Below, piece after piece: positions 11,093 through 21,601 of a DNA stretch of 64,000 nucleotides. Positions within the stretch are counted from its first letter, which is position 1; each line of letters begins with the position of its first letter. The notes below the pieces were generated by a model. It made no database searches and was not told the DNA's origin. It saw only the letters and a program-made list of their open reading frames with translations. Origin of the DNA: Tuctoria greenei (lineage: Eukaryota > Streptophyta > Magnoliopsida > Poales > Poaceae); NCBI GenBank assembly GCA_036927565.1, contig JAYESD010000005.1:99789872-99853871 (forward strand). The letters run 5' to 3'. The position numbers were made by a program, and so were the translations under genes.

Positions 11093-13428
11093 TGTGACAC
11101 CCGGTTCTGAAAATGAACCAATTGAACATGTGTGTGCCCAGGACGTTCAACACACATACACGAGTGCAATCACAAACAATATACAGAAAATCACCACAGA
11201 ACAAGATTAATTAACCACTTTTATTACACAACCAGATTATCCTCAAATACAAGCTCTAATGAATATTAATTACAAGTTCAAATAATGAAGCGGAAATAAA
11301 CTAATTAAGCAAACTAAGCAACTAAGTAGCATAAGCAAATAGAGTAGCGCAACTCCAATCAACACTACAGGCAAGCTGATGGTAGACATGCATAGAACTC
11401 TGCATTATCATCGTTATACTTTCAATCCTGACCTGCAACTGTTGGTGGGGGGGATTGCAAGAGTGAGTACATGTCGTACTCAACAAGTGTGGAAATTATG
11501 ACATGTAGCTGACACAAATGACGAGTAAAATAAAGGCTAAGTGCTGAAGAGTACAATAAAATATGGGAAAGCAATATATTATATGAACGTGAAGTAATCC
11601 CATCATAACCATGTAGTTATCATAATACCAGTCCATATTTATTGCCATCATCAATAATTCCAGATTTCACCATTGCCAATAACCATATTCAATACCAGAA
11701 ATTAATCCATAGCCATTTACCAACCATAATCTTTACCAGTACCAAATCTTAAACATCCCAAAACCAAGTTCCTTCTAATCATGTAGGTCATCCAGGCGCT
11801 CATAACCGGGAGCACAGCTATCATGATAGTTTTATTAGACTCTGCAGAGTTTGTACCACTTTACCCACGTGTTCATGATTTCATCACCTTTCGGTGACTA
11901 AGAACCTCCCTTACGCCAGTGACCTGTCGGTCACATTACACACTTTCATAGGTTTGTGGCCAAGAGATCATAAAATAGCCTTTACAAAGGGATTACTAGC
12001 CTATTTAGACGCCACTGAAGTTTCACCGGTGGCGATGCCTCCAACTGAGCACATCTTCAACAAATGCCCCCCTCTTGAGCCATTCGGAACCCTGGGTAGT
12101 CCTACCAATCATCAAGAAACCCAATCCGACTACCCATTCCCTGAGCATCCTTAATGGTCCAAATAGCACTACAAAACCCTAATTAATCAGCTATGCCGCA
12201 CCCATACTTGGCCTCGTGGTGGCACTGTAGTCCTGGCTTATTCTCGCATGAACTGGACCTTAGATCTAAAGCTAGCAAACCACCATGACATCCAACCCAT
12301 CCACATACCAAGCTTGCTTAGATCACCCATTACCGTATCATATTAACCAGTTCATGTTAATCATAATCTCATAATTACGTAATTAAGGTAAGTGGTATAG
12401 TTGTTTTCCCCTCCCAATTAATTAAGCGAACCAAAAAGTGTAAAAAGCCCTTCCCGACTCTCTACCATGAACTCCAGGTGACAAGGGTGGTTAAACAAAG
12501 CTAGTAAACATCCTATCATAGGATTTCCCATCAAATTGATACAAGAATGCAGTTTTGCAAACAAAACATTTATTTTAAAACAGGATCAATATGCTTCAAG
12601 GTCACTTGCCTTTCTCTTGAGATTGGTTTGGGTCAAAGCCTTCAAACTCTTGGTGCTGTAGATCCACCGCAACGCTCTCTAGCGCAAATCCGTCTAATCC
12701 GCACAATAAACATACAAACAAGAAACACAATCAAAGAGTGCACCAATATTACTCAATATGACATGACATGCATGATTAACGTAATTGCAAGGTGGAACTT
12801 GTTAATGAGTTGCTTTTAATGATCACTAGATAGTTCTAATAGCTTTTAACAAGTTTATACAGGTTTGGATTTGATTCGATCAACTTTTATAATTAATTCA
12901 AAACAAAATAACCATGAAAAACGGACTAGTCCACTAGGGACCGGACAAGTCCGCACTACGCGAGAACAGCAGATCAGGTTTTTCTAGATCGATGTGAATT
13001 TTGGGATTTGGGGTTGAATTCACATAAGGAAAAGACAATAAAAGGTATACTATGTGTTTACAACTCCAATGAATCAAGGATCTTGGAGACAACACTGGGA
13101 TCTTGATGATCTAGGGTTGATGATGAACTTGGAGATGAATTGTTGATGAATAACGAAACTTGATGGAGATCTTGATCCTTTTTCGTTTCCACCTCTTCTT
13201 CTTGTTATTTCTTGGGATCTCCTCCTCCCTCCTTGATGGTGCCTCTCACGAACTAGGGTTTGGGGTGGGGTGGAAAAGTGGCAAATAGATGTCAAGCCAA
13301 GGGGTGGGGTTTTTATATAGAGGTGGAGGCTAGGGTTAGATGGATTTCGAGTTTGGGGGTGAGTAGAGGCCGGTTTAGAGTCCCACATGGGCTCTAAAAG
13401 AGTTAGTCATGACATCCCTTGGCCCACT
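11093..13428 (-). repeat. 3' LTR of element F, distal part (R/U5 and part of U3)
   Basis: Begins TGTGACACC on the plus strand, the reverse complement of the LTR end GTGTCACA. The TATA box reads as TATATA at about 13315 on the plus strand. A motif pair CGGACTAGTCC ... CGGACAAGTCCG lies at 12923-12957, downstream of the TATA box. Frames at 11894-12154 and 12547-12819 recur in the other F LTR only because LTRs are copies; they are antisense to the element and carry no domain. Confidence 0.92.
13424..13428. repeat. Target-site duplication of element C, left copy (CCACT; right copy 24986-24990)
   Basis: CCACT occurs immediately left of C and immediately right of it at 24986-24990. Confidence 0.93.
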
Positions 13429-13686
13429 TCAAAGTGCATCTAGGAATCCCTTGTGGGTTTTGGATGATTTATGACAAGCAAATGAGATCCTAAACTCTTT
13501 GTTGAGATGAGCACATGTTTTAATGGGAAAATAAGCAAAGTGCCAAAAAGAAACAAGAATGAGGAGCAAAGTGGAAATGAGCTCAAGGAAGAAGAATAGT
13601 AGATCATTGTGTATGGAGTGTGTTAAGGAAACACACCCCAAGAGCTCAATCACAATTAAACACACACATTGCACAAAGTTATACAA

Positions 13687-14145
13687 GACCGGGCTAGTCC
13701 GAATGTCACCGGACTAGTCCGATATCCTCTCTGCACAAAATCGGACAAGTCCGATATCCATCGGACTAGTCCGATATCTCTCTGACTAGAATAAGATTAG
13801 TCCTCCCCAGTACGGACCAGTCCTCAAAACACTTCACAAGTCACTTAAAATCGGACAAGTCCGATCACCACCGAAAAAGTCTGATATTAGCACGGACTAG
13901 TTCGAAAAACCCTCTGACCCAAATCGGACAAGTCCTCCAAGTGCGTACTTGTAACCCAATTCACTTAGGGTTTCACATGTCCGGACAAGTCCGATGACTA
14001 TTGTACTAGTCCGAAGATTTCCAGAAGCGAAATCGGACAAGTCCGCTCCTAGCCAGACTAGTCCGATATTTCGGGACACTTAGGATTTGCTACACACAAC
14101 ACACCAGACTAGTCCGATGTCCGCCGCGGACTAGTCCGATCTTTC
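13687..14145 (+). repeat. Palindromic CGGAC(T/A)AGTCCG array in U3 of C's 5' LTR
   Basis: About 20 sites, most of them CGGACTAGTCCG (a perfect 12-bp palindrome) or CGGACAAGTCCG (one central mismatch), plus decayed versions. Sites are often paired, with spacers such as ATATCCTCTCTGCACAAAAT. The array ends 30 bp before the TATA box. Confidence 0.92.
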
Positions 14146-14174
14146 TAAACCCTAACAGTCACTTTTAGAAACCC

Positions 14175-14185
14175 TATATAAATAG
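14175..14185 (+). promoter_or_regulatory. TATA box of C's 5' LTR
   Basis: TATATAAATAG follows the motif array and precedes AGGTGCACGGCC and CTCTCTCGAACCCTAGC, which recur at the same place in D and G. The likely transcription start is about 30 bp downstream. Confidence 0.8.
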
Positions 14186-14955
14186 AGGTGCACGGCCCAA
14201 CTTTAGTCTCTCTCGAACCCTAGCGTCGTCACACCTCCCAAGAGCCTCAAAAACACATCACTCCACGAAATTAAGTGCAACAAAGATCAATCCTTTGAGG
14301 ATACACTCTAAATCATTGGAGAGACACGTTCAACACTCATTGAGCTCTTGGTTTGATTCTCTAACACACTCCTGTGATTTCATTGTAATCTTTTGAGTGT
14401 GTTCTTGGTGGTATTTCGTGTTGTAACCTAGGGGAGCCCTCAACGTGTGAGAAGGCCCCTTTGAATTCGGTTATTCACCCATTTGTGATAAGCGGAAGAG
14501 GATTGGCCTTCGTGGCGATCCGACAAGGGTAGGGTTGGAGAAGACCCGGTCCTTTTGTGGACTCCTCAACGTGGACATAGTTTGCTTTTGTGGGAGCCAA
14601 ACCACGGGATAAATCCTTGTGTCTTGCTTTGTGTTCATCGTTCTTATTCATCACAACAATCTAGGGTTTCAATCAATCCTACTTACTTTACGTTGAATCA
14701 TTAAATATAAGATTGAATTGTGATATATCCTAGTCCATAACCTTGCAACACTTCATTTGACTGTATATTTCTGCTGCATACATCGAAGAATCAAATTAAT
14801 CTGTCAAACTTAATCAACCTAGTCAGTACACACCGGATTAGTCCGCACTTTACCAGACTAGTCCGATATCTCTGGTTTTGAACTGGTTGTTAAGTGTTGC
14901 AGGTTGCGACAAGTTTAAAAAAGGCCTATTCACCCCCCTCTAGGCCACATTCAAT

Positions 14956-14969
14956 TGGTATCAGAGCAG
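14956..14969 (+). other. Primer binding site of element C
   Basis: TGGTATCAGAGCAG lies two bases after the LTR and pairs with initiator tRNA-Met. Confidence 0.88.
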
Positions 14970-15006
14970 GTTCTTCAAGAAAGAGACTAATCGCTCGAAG
15001 AAGATC

Positions 15007-17391
15007 ATGTCGGACATGAAGGACATCCACAAGAGCAACAACCAAGAAAAGGATGATGATGACAAGAACCTAAAGGTGGAGAAGCTCCTCGAAGCCATAC
15101 AAGACTTCGAGGACGACGATGAGGAGACACTAGAACTAAAGGTGCTCCTAAGAAAGAAGACACTTTCCAAAGGTAAAGTGAAGATTGAAGAAAAGAAGAA
15201 GGGGATTAGTCACACCGACTACTCCCGATATCCTTTCAACTATGATCATCTCAATTCCAATAATAATCATTATTTGTCTATCCCACTTGGAAAAGCCCCA
15301 CATTTTGATGGAAGCGATTACTCAATGTGGAGGCAAAATATGAAGATGCATCTAATTTCCCTCAATCCAAGTTTATGACATATTGTGTGCACAAGGATAG
15401 ATATCCTGAACGACGACAAAGAGCTCACACCAAGCCAAGAGGAGGCAATTCACCGAAATGCTCAAGTTGCAGCAGTAATTACCTCTTCACTCAGTCGGGA
15501 CGAGTTCACCAGGGTGGAAGGACTCGATATTGCTAAGGAGATATGGGATACACTACAAACAGCACAAGAAGGTGACCGACATGTGCGTGAAGCAAAGATC
15601 GAAATGATCGAAGGCGCATTAGGAAGGTTCGCAATTGAAGAAGACGAGTCACCCCAAGACATGTACAACTGATTAAAGAGACTCGTCAACAAGGTCAGAT
15701 CATACTTTAGTAAGAAGTGGAATGACCACGAGGTGGTAAAGCTCATCCTTAGAGCTTTCATGCCTCGCAATGTCACCCTATGATCCATGATCAGAGAAAG
15801 CCCCGGATACAAAAGGATGGCTCCAGATGAATTGCTTGGAAAGATCATCAACTTCGATATGATGCAAAAACAAGCAAAGCATGTCAAGGAGATTGCTGAC
15901 CTCACCTCGGCAAAGAAGAAAGGGGTTGCTTTGAAGTCCACCCTCAAGCCCCTATCAAAAGAAGCTAGAGATGCACAACTAGAAGAAGACCGTGACGACG
16001 AGAGTAGTGAATTAGACGAAGAATACATGATATTGTTCATGAAGAAATTCAAGAGAATAATGAAAAGAGACAAGGTACAAAGTCAAGCGTAGGAAAGTAC
16101 AAGGAAAGAACAAATCCAAAGTTGAGGCGGGCATGCTATAATTGTGGTGAGTATAGCCACTTTATAGTTGATTGCCCATATGAAGATAACAAGAACAAGA
16201 CCAAAGAAGCCAAGCCTCAACCCAAGAAATTCTTCAAGAAGAAGAAACAAGCCGAACAAGCGCACATTGGTAAAGAGTGGGACTCAAATGATGAGTCCTC
16301 ATCATCCGAAGAAGAAGAGATGGCTAGCATAGCCATGGAGAAGACATCCAAGAAGTCTACTCTCTTCCCTACACTCGGCGCATGGAAGGGAAATGGCACC
16401 TGCCTTATGGCAAAGGAAGGTAAACGCAAGGTAACCATTAAACCCCCTTCTGTGAATTCCTATTCTAGCCATGATGAAATCAACAGTGATAATGAGGAGA
16501 TGCTTATTGGACTAGATAGGAAAACTGCCACAAAAATGAAATTTTTTACTTGATCAACTTGTTGAGAAGGAGAGGTTGATACGTCGTCAAGAGGACATGA
16601 TCATCTCCAAAAAGGAGGAATATGTCGAACTTGACAAGCTTCTAGAACATGAAAAGGAACGAAGCAATTCACTAGAGCTTGAGTGAGCTGCAAGCAAGGA
16701 AACATGCTTGGAGTTGACCGACTCAAATGCTACAATCAAGGACCAACTTGCTAACCTGATCATGGTTAACAAGATCCTTGAAGTGCAAGTTGAGTCACTC
16801 AAGCAAGGTGAACCTTCATCCTCTTCAAGTTCACCTTCTCAACTCACTAAAACTGAGGTTGCTTCCACTTGTACATGCAATAAATTTGACATCAGTTTGA
16901 AAGACAAACCAACCTCTACAAAGGATAAGCATCCTACCCAAAGTTGTATATTTGACAAGGAGAAGATTGAATATGCACGCAGTGCATACTTGGTCCAAAG
17001 ACCTCCAAATTTCAAATATGTCATTGGTTATTATTATGGTGAAAAGCAACATGCTAAAAGCCATAAGAATAACAAGGAGAGGATTGCCTTTGTAAAGGGA
17101 AGACCCTCTCAAATTGAAGAAGTTCGGACGAGTCCGGTCGGGGTCCGAACAAGTCCAGTCCTCCGAACAAGTCCGGCCTCCCAGACTAGTCCTGTATATA
17201 AACAACAACAGTTATTGTTTAGAACTTTCGATGCCTCGTATATCTTAATGAGAAATAATTATGGAAGGGTTTATGCTCATTATGTTGGGCCACGCCATGG
17301 GAACACCAAGTCTCATGTGTGGGTGAACAAATGTCTTGTAACTAACCTCCAAGGACCCAAGCAAGCTTGGGTACCTAAAACCAAAGCATAA
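15007..17391 (+). pseudogene. gag: Element C gag, broken
   Basis: The ATG at 15007 opens MSDMKDIHKSNNQ; the same start occurs in D (32323) and G (63876). An acidic N-terminus precedes the copia GAG block (KAPHFDGSDYSMWRQNM). In-frame nonsense codons at 15376 (TGG to TGA against D), 15670 (CGA to TGA) and 15781 are followed by a frameshift near 16090. The CCHC knuckle is CYNCGEYSHFIVDC near 16130. A Ser/Glu-rich linker and coiled-coil stretch follow. At 17123-17196 the palindrome words are read in frame as RTSP-type repeats. The frame ends KTKA and a TAA at 17389, ten bases before the protease frame. Confidence 0.88.
17123..17196 (+). repeat. CGGAC/GTCCG words inside C's gag-protease linker
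   Basis: Four tandem degenerate copies (CGGACGAGTCCG, CCGAACAAGTCC, CCGAACAAGTCCGG, CAGACTAGTCCT) encode VRTSPV, VRTSPV, LRTSPA and SQTSPV. D has the same block at 46548-46618. Confidence 0.85.
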
Positions 17392-17398
17392 TCTGTTT

Positions 17399-20300
17399 TT
17401 GCAGGCCTATTCCTCCGGTGGATCTAAATGGGTGTTAGACAGTGGCTGCACCAACCATATGACCGGAGAAAGAAGAATGCTCGTTGAATATGAGGAAAAT
17501 GAGGATCCAAACGAGGGCATCTACTTTGGAGATAATAGTCAAGGAAAGGTGCTCGGTACCGGTAAAATTGCAATATCTTCTAAACACACACTTTCTCATG
17601 TTTTACATGTTGAATCCTTAGATTATAACCTGCTGTCCATATCTCAATTACGTGACAAAGGTTATAATTGCTTGTTCACTAACGAGGGTGTGACCGTCTC
17701 TATGAGGAGTGATGGTTCCATTGCATTCAAGGGTATGCTAAAGGGAAAGCTTTATCTTGTTGACTTCAACAAGGATAAGGCCGAACTTGACACATGCTTG
17801 ATTGCAATGACCAACATGGGTTGGCTGTGGCATAGACGGCTAGCGCATGTTGGTATGAGGAACCTTCAAAAACTCCTCAAGGGCGATCACATACGAGGTT
17901 TAAAGGATGTTGTGTTTGAGAAAGACAGGCCTTGTAGCGCGTGCCAAGCCGGGAAGCAACTTGGAGCACCTCACCCTGCCAAGAACGTCATGACTACAAC
18001 AAGACCTCTCGAGCTACTTCACATGGACTTGGTTGGTCCAATTGCCTACATAATCATCGACGGTAACAAATATGGTTTAGTAGTTGCTGATGATTTTTCT
18101 CGCTTCACTTGGGTTTTCTTTTGCATAATAAGTCAGAAACACAAGGAATACTCAAGAACTTCTTCAAGCAAGCTCAAAACAAATTCTCATTGACAATCAA
18201 GAACATTCGAAGCAACAACGACAAAGAGTTCAAGAACACACAAGTGTTGGAGTACCTCGATGAAGAAGGCATAAAGCACGAGTTTTTAGGTCTGTACTCC
18301 CCGCAACAAAATGGAGTTGCCGAAAGAAAGAACCAAACTCTCATAGAGATGGCAAGAACAATGCTCGATGAGTACAAGACCTCGGAACGATTTTGGGCGG
18401 AAGCGGTTAACACCGCTTGCCACGCTGTAAATTGACTTTATCTTCATCGACTACTCAAGAAGACATCCTATGAGCTACTCACCAGTAACTAGCCAAATAT
18501 TTCATATTTTTGAGTTTTCGGTTCTCCATGTTATATTTTAAACAAGAAGACCAGGACTTCAAAGTTCGCTTCGAAGTCCGATGAATGTTTCTTGCTTGGT
18601 TATGATTCGAACACTTATGCCTATCGTGTTTTCAACAAGACCTCCGGACTTGTTGAAGTAGCACATGACGTAGTGTTCGATGAAACCAATGGCTCCCAAA
18701 AGTAGCAAGTTGATCCATGTGTACCAGACAGAGAAGAAGCTCCTTGTCAAGCACTGAAAAGAATGGCCTTAGGTGAAGTTCGACAACAAGAGTCACCTCT
18801 ACACGTGTATGAGGAAGATGAACCACAAGAGGAGGTCAATAATCGAGGAAGAGCTTCCACACAAGATCAACCACAAGAATACGAAGATAATCAATAAGTC
18901 AATGAAGGCAACCATTTAGGGGGAGGAGAAGATGATCATGAAGATACAACGCTTCAAGTGCCACACCCAACAGTACACCAATGCGTCCAAAAGGATCACC
19001 CAGTCGACAATATCATCGGTGACATCCAAAAGGGAGTAACCACTAGATCTCGCATAGCTAACTTTTGTGAGCACTATTAGTTTGAATCTTTTTTGAAAAT
19101 GCGCAGGGTTGAGGATGCATTGAATGATCCGGACTGGGTGGTGGCAATGCAAGAAGAATTGAACAACTTAAAGCGGAACGAGGTGTGGGAACTCGTGGCA
19201 AGACCCAATGCGAACATTGTCTGCACCAAGTGGGTCTTCCGCAACAAACAAGATGAACACTGGGTGGTGACAAGGAACAAGGCACGACTTGTGGCCAAAG
19301 GGTATTCACAAGTCAAAGGTTTGTATTTCGATGAGACCTTTAATCCCGTAGCTAGACTTGAATCCATTAGAATATTACTTGCATATGCTGCTCACCATGA
19401 TTTCAAGCTGTATCAAATGGATCTGAAAAGCGCCTTCCTCAACAGACCAATCAAGGAGGAGGTGTATGTGGAGCAACCCCCCGGGTTTGAAGACAAAGAA
19501 TTCCCCAACCACGTATTTAAATTGCGTAAGGCTCTTTACGGCCTCAAACAAGCTCCTAGAGCTTGGTATGAGTGTCTTAGAGATTTCTTAATTGAAAATG
19601 GCTTTAAGATTGGCAAAGTAGATTATACTCTATTTACAAAGAATTTTGACAATGATATTTTTATTTGTCAAATTTATGTTGATGATATAATCTTTGGGTC
19701 AACTAATCAATATTTTTATGAGGAATTTAGCAAAATCATGACAGATAGGTTTGAAATATCAATGATGGGAGAACTAAAGTACTTGTTGGGATTCCAAGTG
19801 CAGCAACAAAAGGAAGGGACGTTCATAAGCCAAACCAAGTATACACAAGACATACTCAAGAAGTTTGGAATGGACAAGGCGAAGCCCATAAAGACTCCCA
19901 TGGCAACAAATGGCCACTTGGATATCAATGAAGATGGACCTAGCGTCGACCAAAAGGTATATCGCTCCTTGATTGGATCTCTACTCTATTTATGTGCATC
20001 TAGGCCAGCCATTATGTTGAGTGTATGTTTGTGTGCAAGGTTTCAAGCCAATCCTAAGGAGTGTCATTTGACAGCCGTAAACAGAATCTTGAGATATTTA
20101 GTTCATACACCCAACCTTGGTCTTTGGTATCCAAAAGGCTCAAAATTCAATCTCATTGGTTACTCAGATGCAGATTATGCCGGATGCAAGGTAGATAGAA
20201 AGATTACCTCCAATACATGCCAATTCCTAGGTAGATCACTAGTTTCTTGGTCCTCCAAGAAACAAAATTCCATTGCCTTATCCACAACCGAAGGAGAGTA

Positions 20301-20628
20301 TGTTGCAGCCGGGAGTTGTTGTGCACAAATCCTTTGGATGCGACAAACTCTAAGGGATTATAGTTAATATATGAACCGTATTCCACTCCTTTGTGACAAT
20401 GAGAGTGCCATTAAAATTGCCCATAATCCCGTTGAGCACTCTAGAACCAAACAAATAGACATAAGGCACCACTTCTTGAGAGACCACTCCATGAAAGGAG
20501 ATATAGCCATTTCCCATGTCAACACCCAAAAGCAATTGGCCGACATATTCACCAAGCCACTTGATGAAGAGCACTTTTGTGAACTCCGAAATGAGCTAAA
20601 CATCCTTGATGCTCGAAATGTGGCTTGA
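17399..20628 (+). pseudogene. pol: Element C pol: protease, integrase, RT, RNase H, broken
   Basis: Protease has WVLDSGCTNHMTG (catalytic D-S-G). The HHCC region is HRRLAHVGM ... CSACQAGK, followed by integrase LLHMDLVGP. The frame shifts near 18110. The second catalytic Asp is lost (IRSNND instead of the family RSDN). QQNGVAERKNQTL carries the Glu. A CGA-to-TGA stop lies at 18433 and further damage at 18500-19080. From 19093 to 20367 an intact 424-codon frame covers RT, with YQMDLKSAFLN and YVDDIIFGS, and most of RNase H; after one stop RNase H finishes at 20626-20628. The RT domain looks structurally complete; integrase is dead. Confidence 0.9.
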
Positions 20629-20864
20629 AATGTTGCATACCTGTATGAATTCATCAAAATATGTTGATTGGATTGTGAAAATCATCTCTCTCAATTTTCT
20701 TCTGAAAACTATGTTAATTATTAGATCTTGGTGAATTATGATCATTGCTTGATTGTTGTATGCTTACTGATCATATTCATCAAGATTATTTGATTTGATT
20801 TGCCTCCTTATTTTCTAAATATGTACCTTCAATTATATATGAATGGGCTAAGAAATTCTTGCCT
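20629..20864 (+). other. Non-coding spacer after pol in element C
   Basis: AT-rich, with no frame and no motif words. It closely matches 50054-50290 in D. Confidence 0.6.
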
Positions 20865-21019
20865 GGTGACCACGGACTAGTCCGTGGTTACCCGGACTAG
20901 TCCGCCCATGCAGACTAGTCCGCGGAGTGCCGGTTAGGCCGGACTAGTCCGGTAGATAACGGACTAGTCCGATATAGTCCTCTAGAAAAGTTCAGACTAG
21001 TCCGGTCATCTCCGGACTT
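20865..21019 (+). promoter_or_regulatory. Second palindrome array, upstream of ORF3 in element C
   Basis: Six to seven CGGACTAGTCCG-type sites stand in 155 bp. The first is extended to a 28-bp inverted repeat (20865-20892) with one mismatched pair and an 18-bp perfect core. The array is followed by TAACCCTAGCCGCCGCCAAACCC, a leader-like sequence. Its position and content parallel the U3 promoter array, so I read it as a candidate ORF3 promoter. A clear TATA box is not visible here. Confidence 0.6.
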
Positions 21020-21601
21020 AGCTGATTTTTCGTGTACATAACCCTAGCCGCCGCCAAACCCTAATTTCTTCACCTCCACACTTGCCTCACATCTCCGGAC
21101 TCGAGCTCCCAAGGCGATTCCTTGATTTCTCCATCAGAACATTGCAATTTTGGGTGGAATTTGATCATCATCGCATCGGGATTGAAGTTCTCGGACAAGT
21201 TCGGCCTTCAACACCCTCATCTCCAAGTTCCAATCGATTTCTTCGGTAATTTTCACTCAAACCCTAGAAATTCCAAATTTCATCATTGTTGATCGAATAG
21301 CCTAGCATGTTTCACTATATACATGCCTCCTTGATGTATTACGTTTATGCTACGCTTGTTGTGCATTAGGAGTCAACATTTGTCCAGTCACTTAGGTTTT
21401 TGAGGATGAATACCAGACTAGTCCGGTCCATGCACGGACAAGTCAGGTCCCCCGGGCTAGTCTGTGCTTGTACACTGGACAAGTCCAATTTTTTCTGAAC
21501 TCAAAACCTAACTTTTCAATTCCTCAATGCAATTCCATGCTATCCTTTCACACCTATGCCTTGTACCATTCATTATCATTCATGCCACTCATTCTCAGGT
21601 C
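21020..21601 (+). other. ORF3 leader region with candidate 5'UTR intron, element C
   Basis: CTTCG|GTAATTTTC at 21245/21246 and CATTCTCAG|GT at 21598/21599 look like a splice donor and acceptor. The acceptor is three bases before the likely ORF3 ATG at 21602. Two to four motif words lie inside the candidate intron (21414-21488). D keeps the donor (50677); its acceptor reads CCGAG. Confidence 0.4.

Larger units (their letters stand above)
13429..14953 (+). repeat. 5' LTR of element C
   Basis: Starts TCAAAGTGCATCTAGG (TG in the 3' copy) and ends ACATTCA before the primer site. U3 holds the CGGACTAGTCCG array, then a TATA box at 14175. A second small motif pair lies in the transcribed part at about 14832-14868. 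Confidence 0.92.

Noticed and set aside
12547..12819. 90-codon frame repeated at 55713-55985 in F's LTRs
   Set aside because: Conserved only because both are LTR copies; antisense to the element and without recognisable features. The same holds for 11894-12154 and 55064-55294.
13687..14145. CRISPR array
   Set aside because: Repeats are 12 bp palindromes at irregular spacing inside plant LTR promoters, without 20-40 bp direct repeats, constant spacers or cas genes.
20865..21019. Arrays as solo fragments of another element inserted upstream of ORF3
   Set aside because: No target duplications or LTR ends flank them, and C, D and E each carry their own family word there, so they look like part of the element.
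21527..21601. Hydrophobic N-terminus upstream of ORF3 (AILSHLCLVPF) as an envelope signal peptide
   Set aside because: It lies inside a candidate intron, the downstream protein has no transmembrane anchor, and the ATG at 21602 is the better start. An envelope-like gene is not supported.
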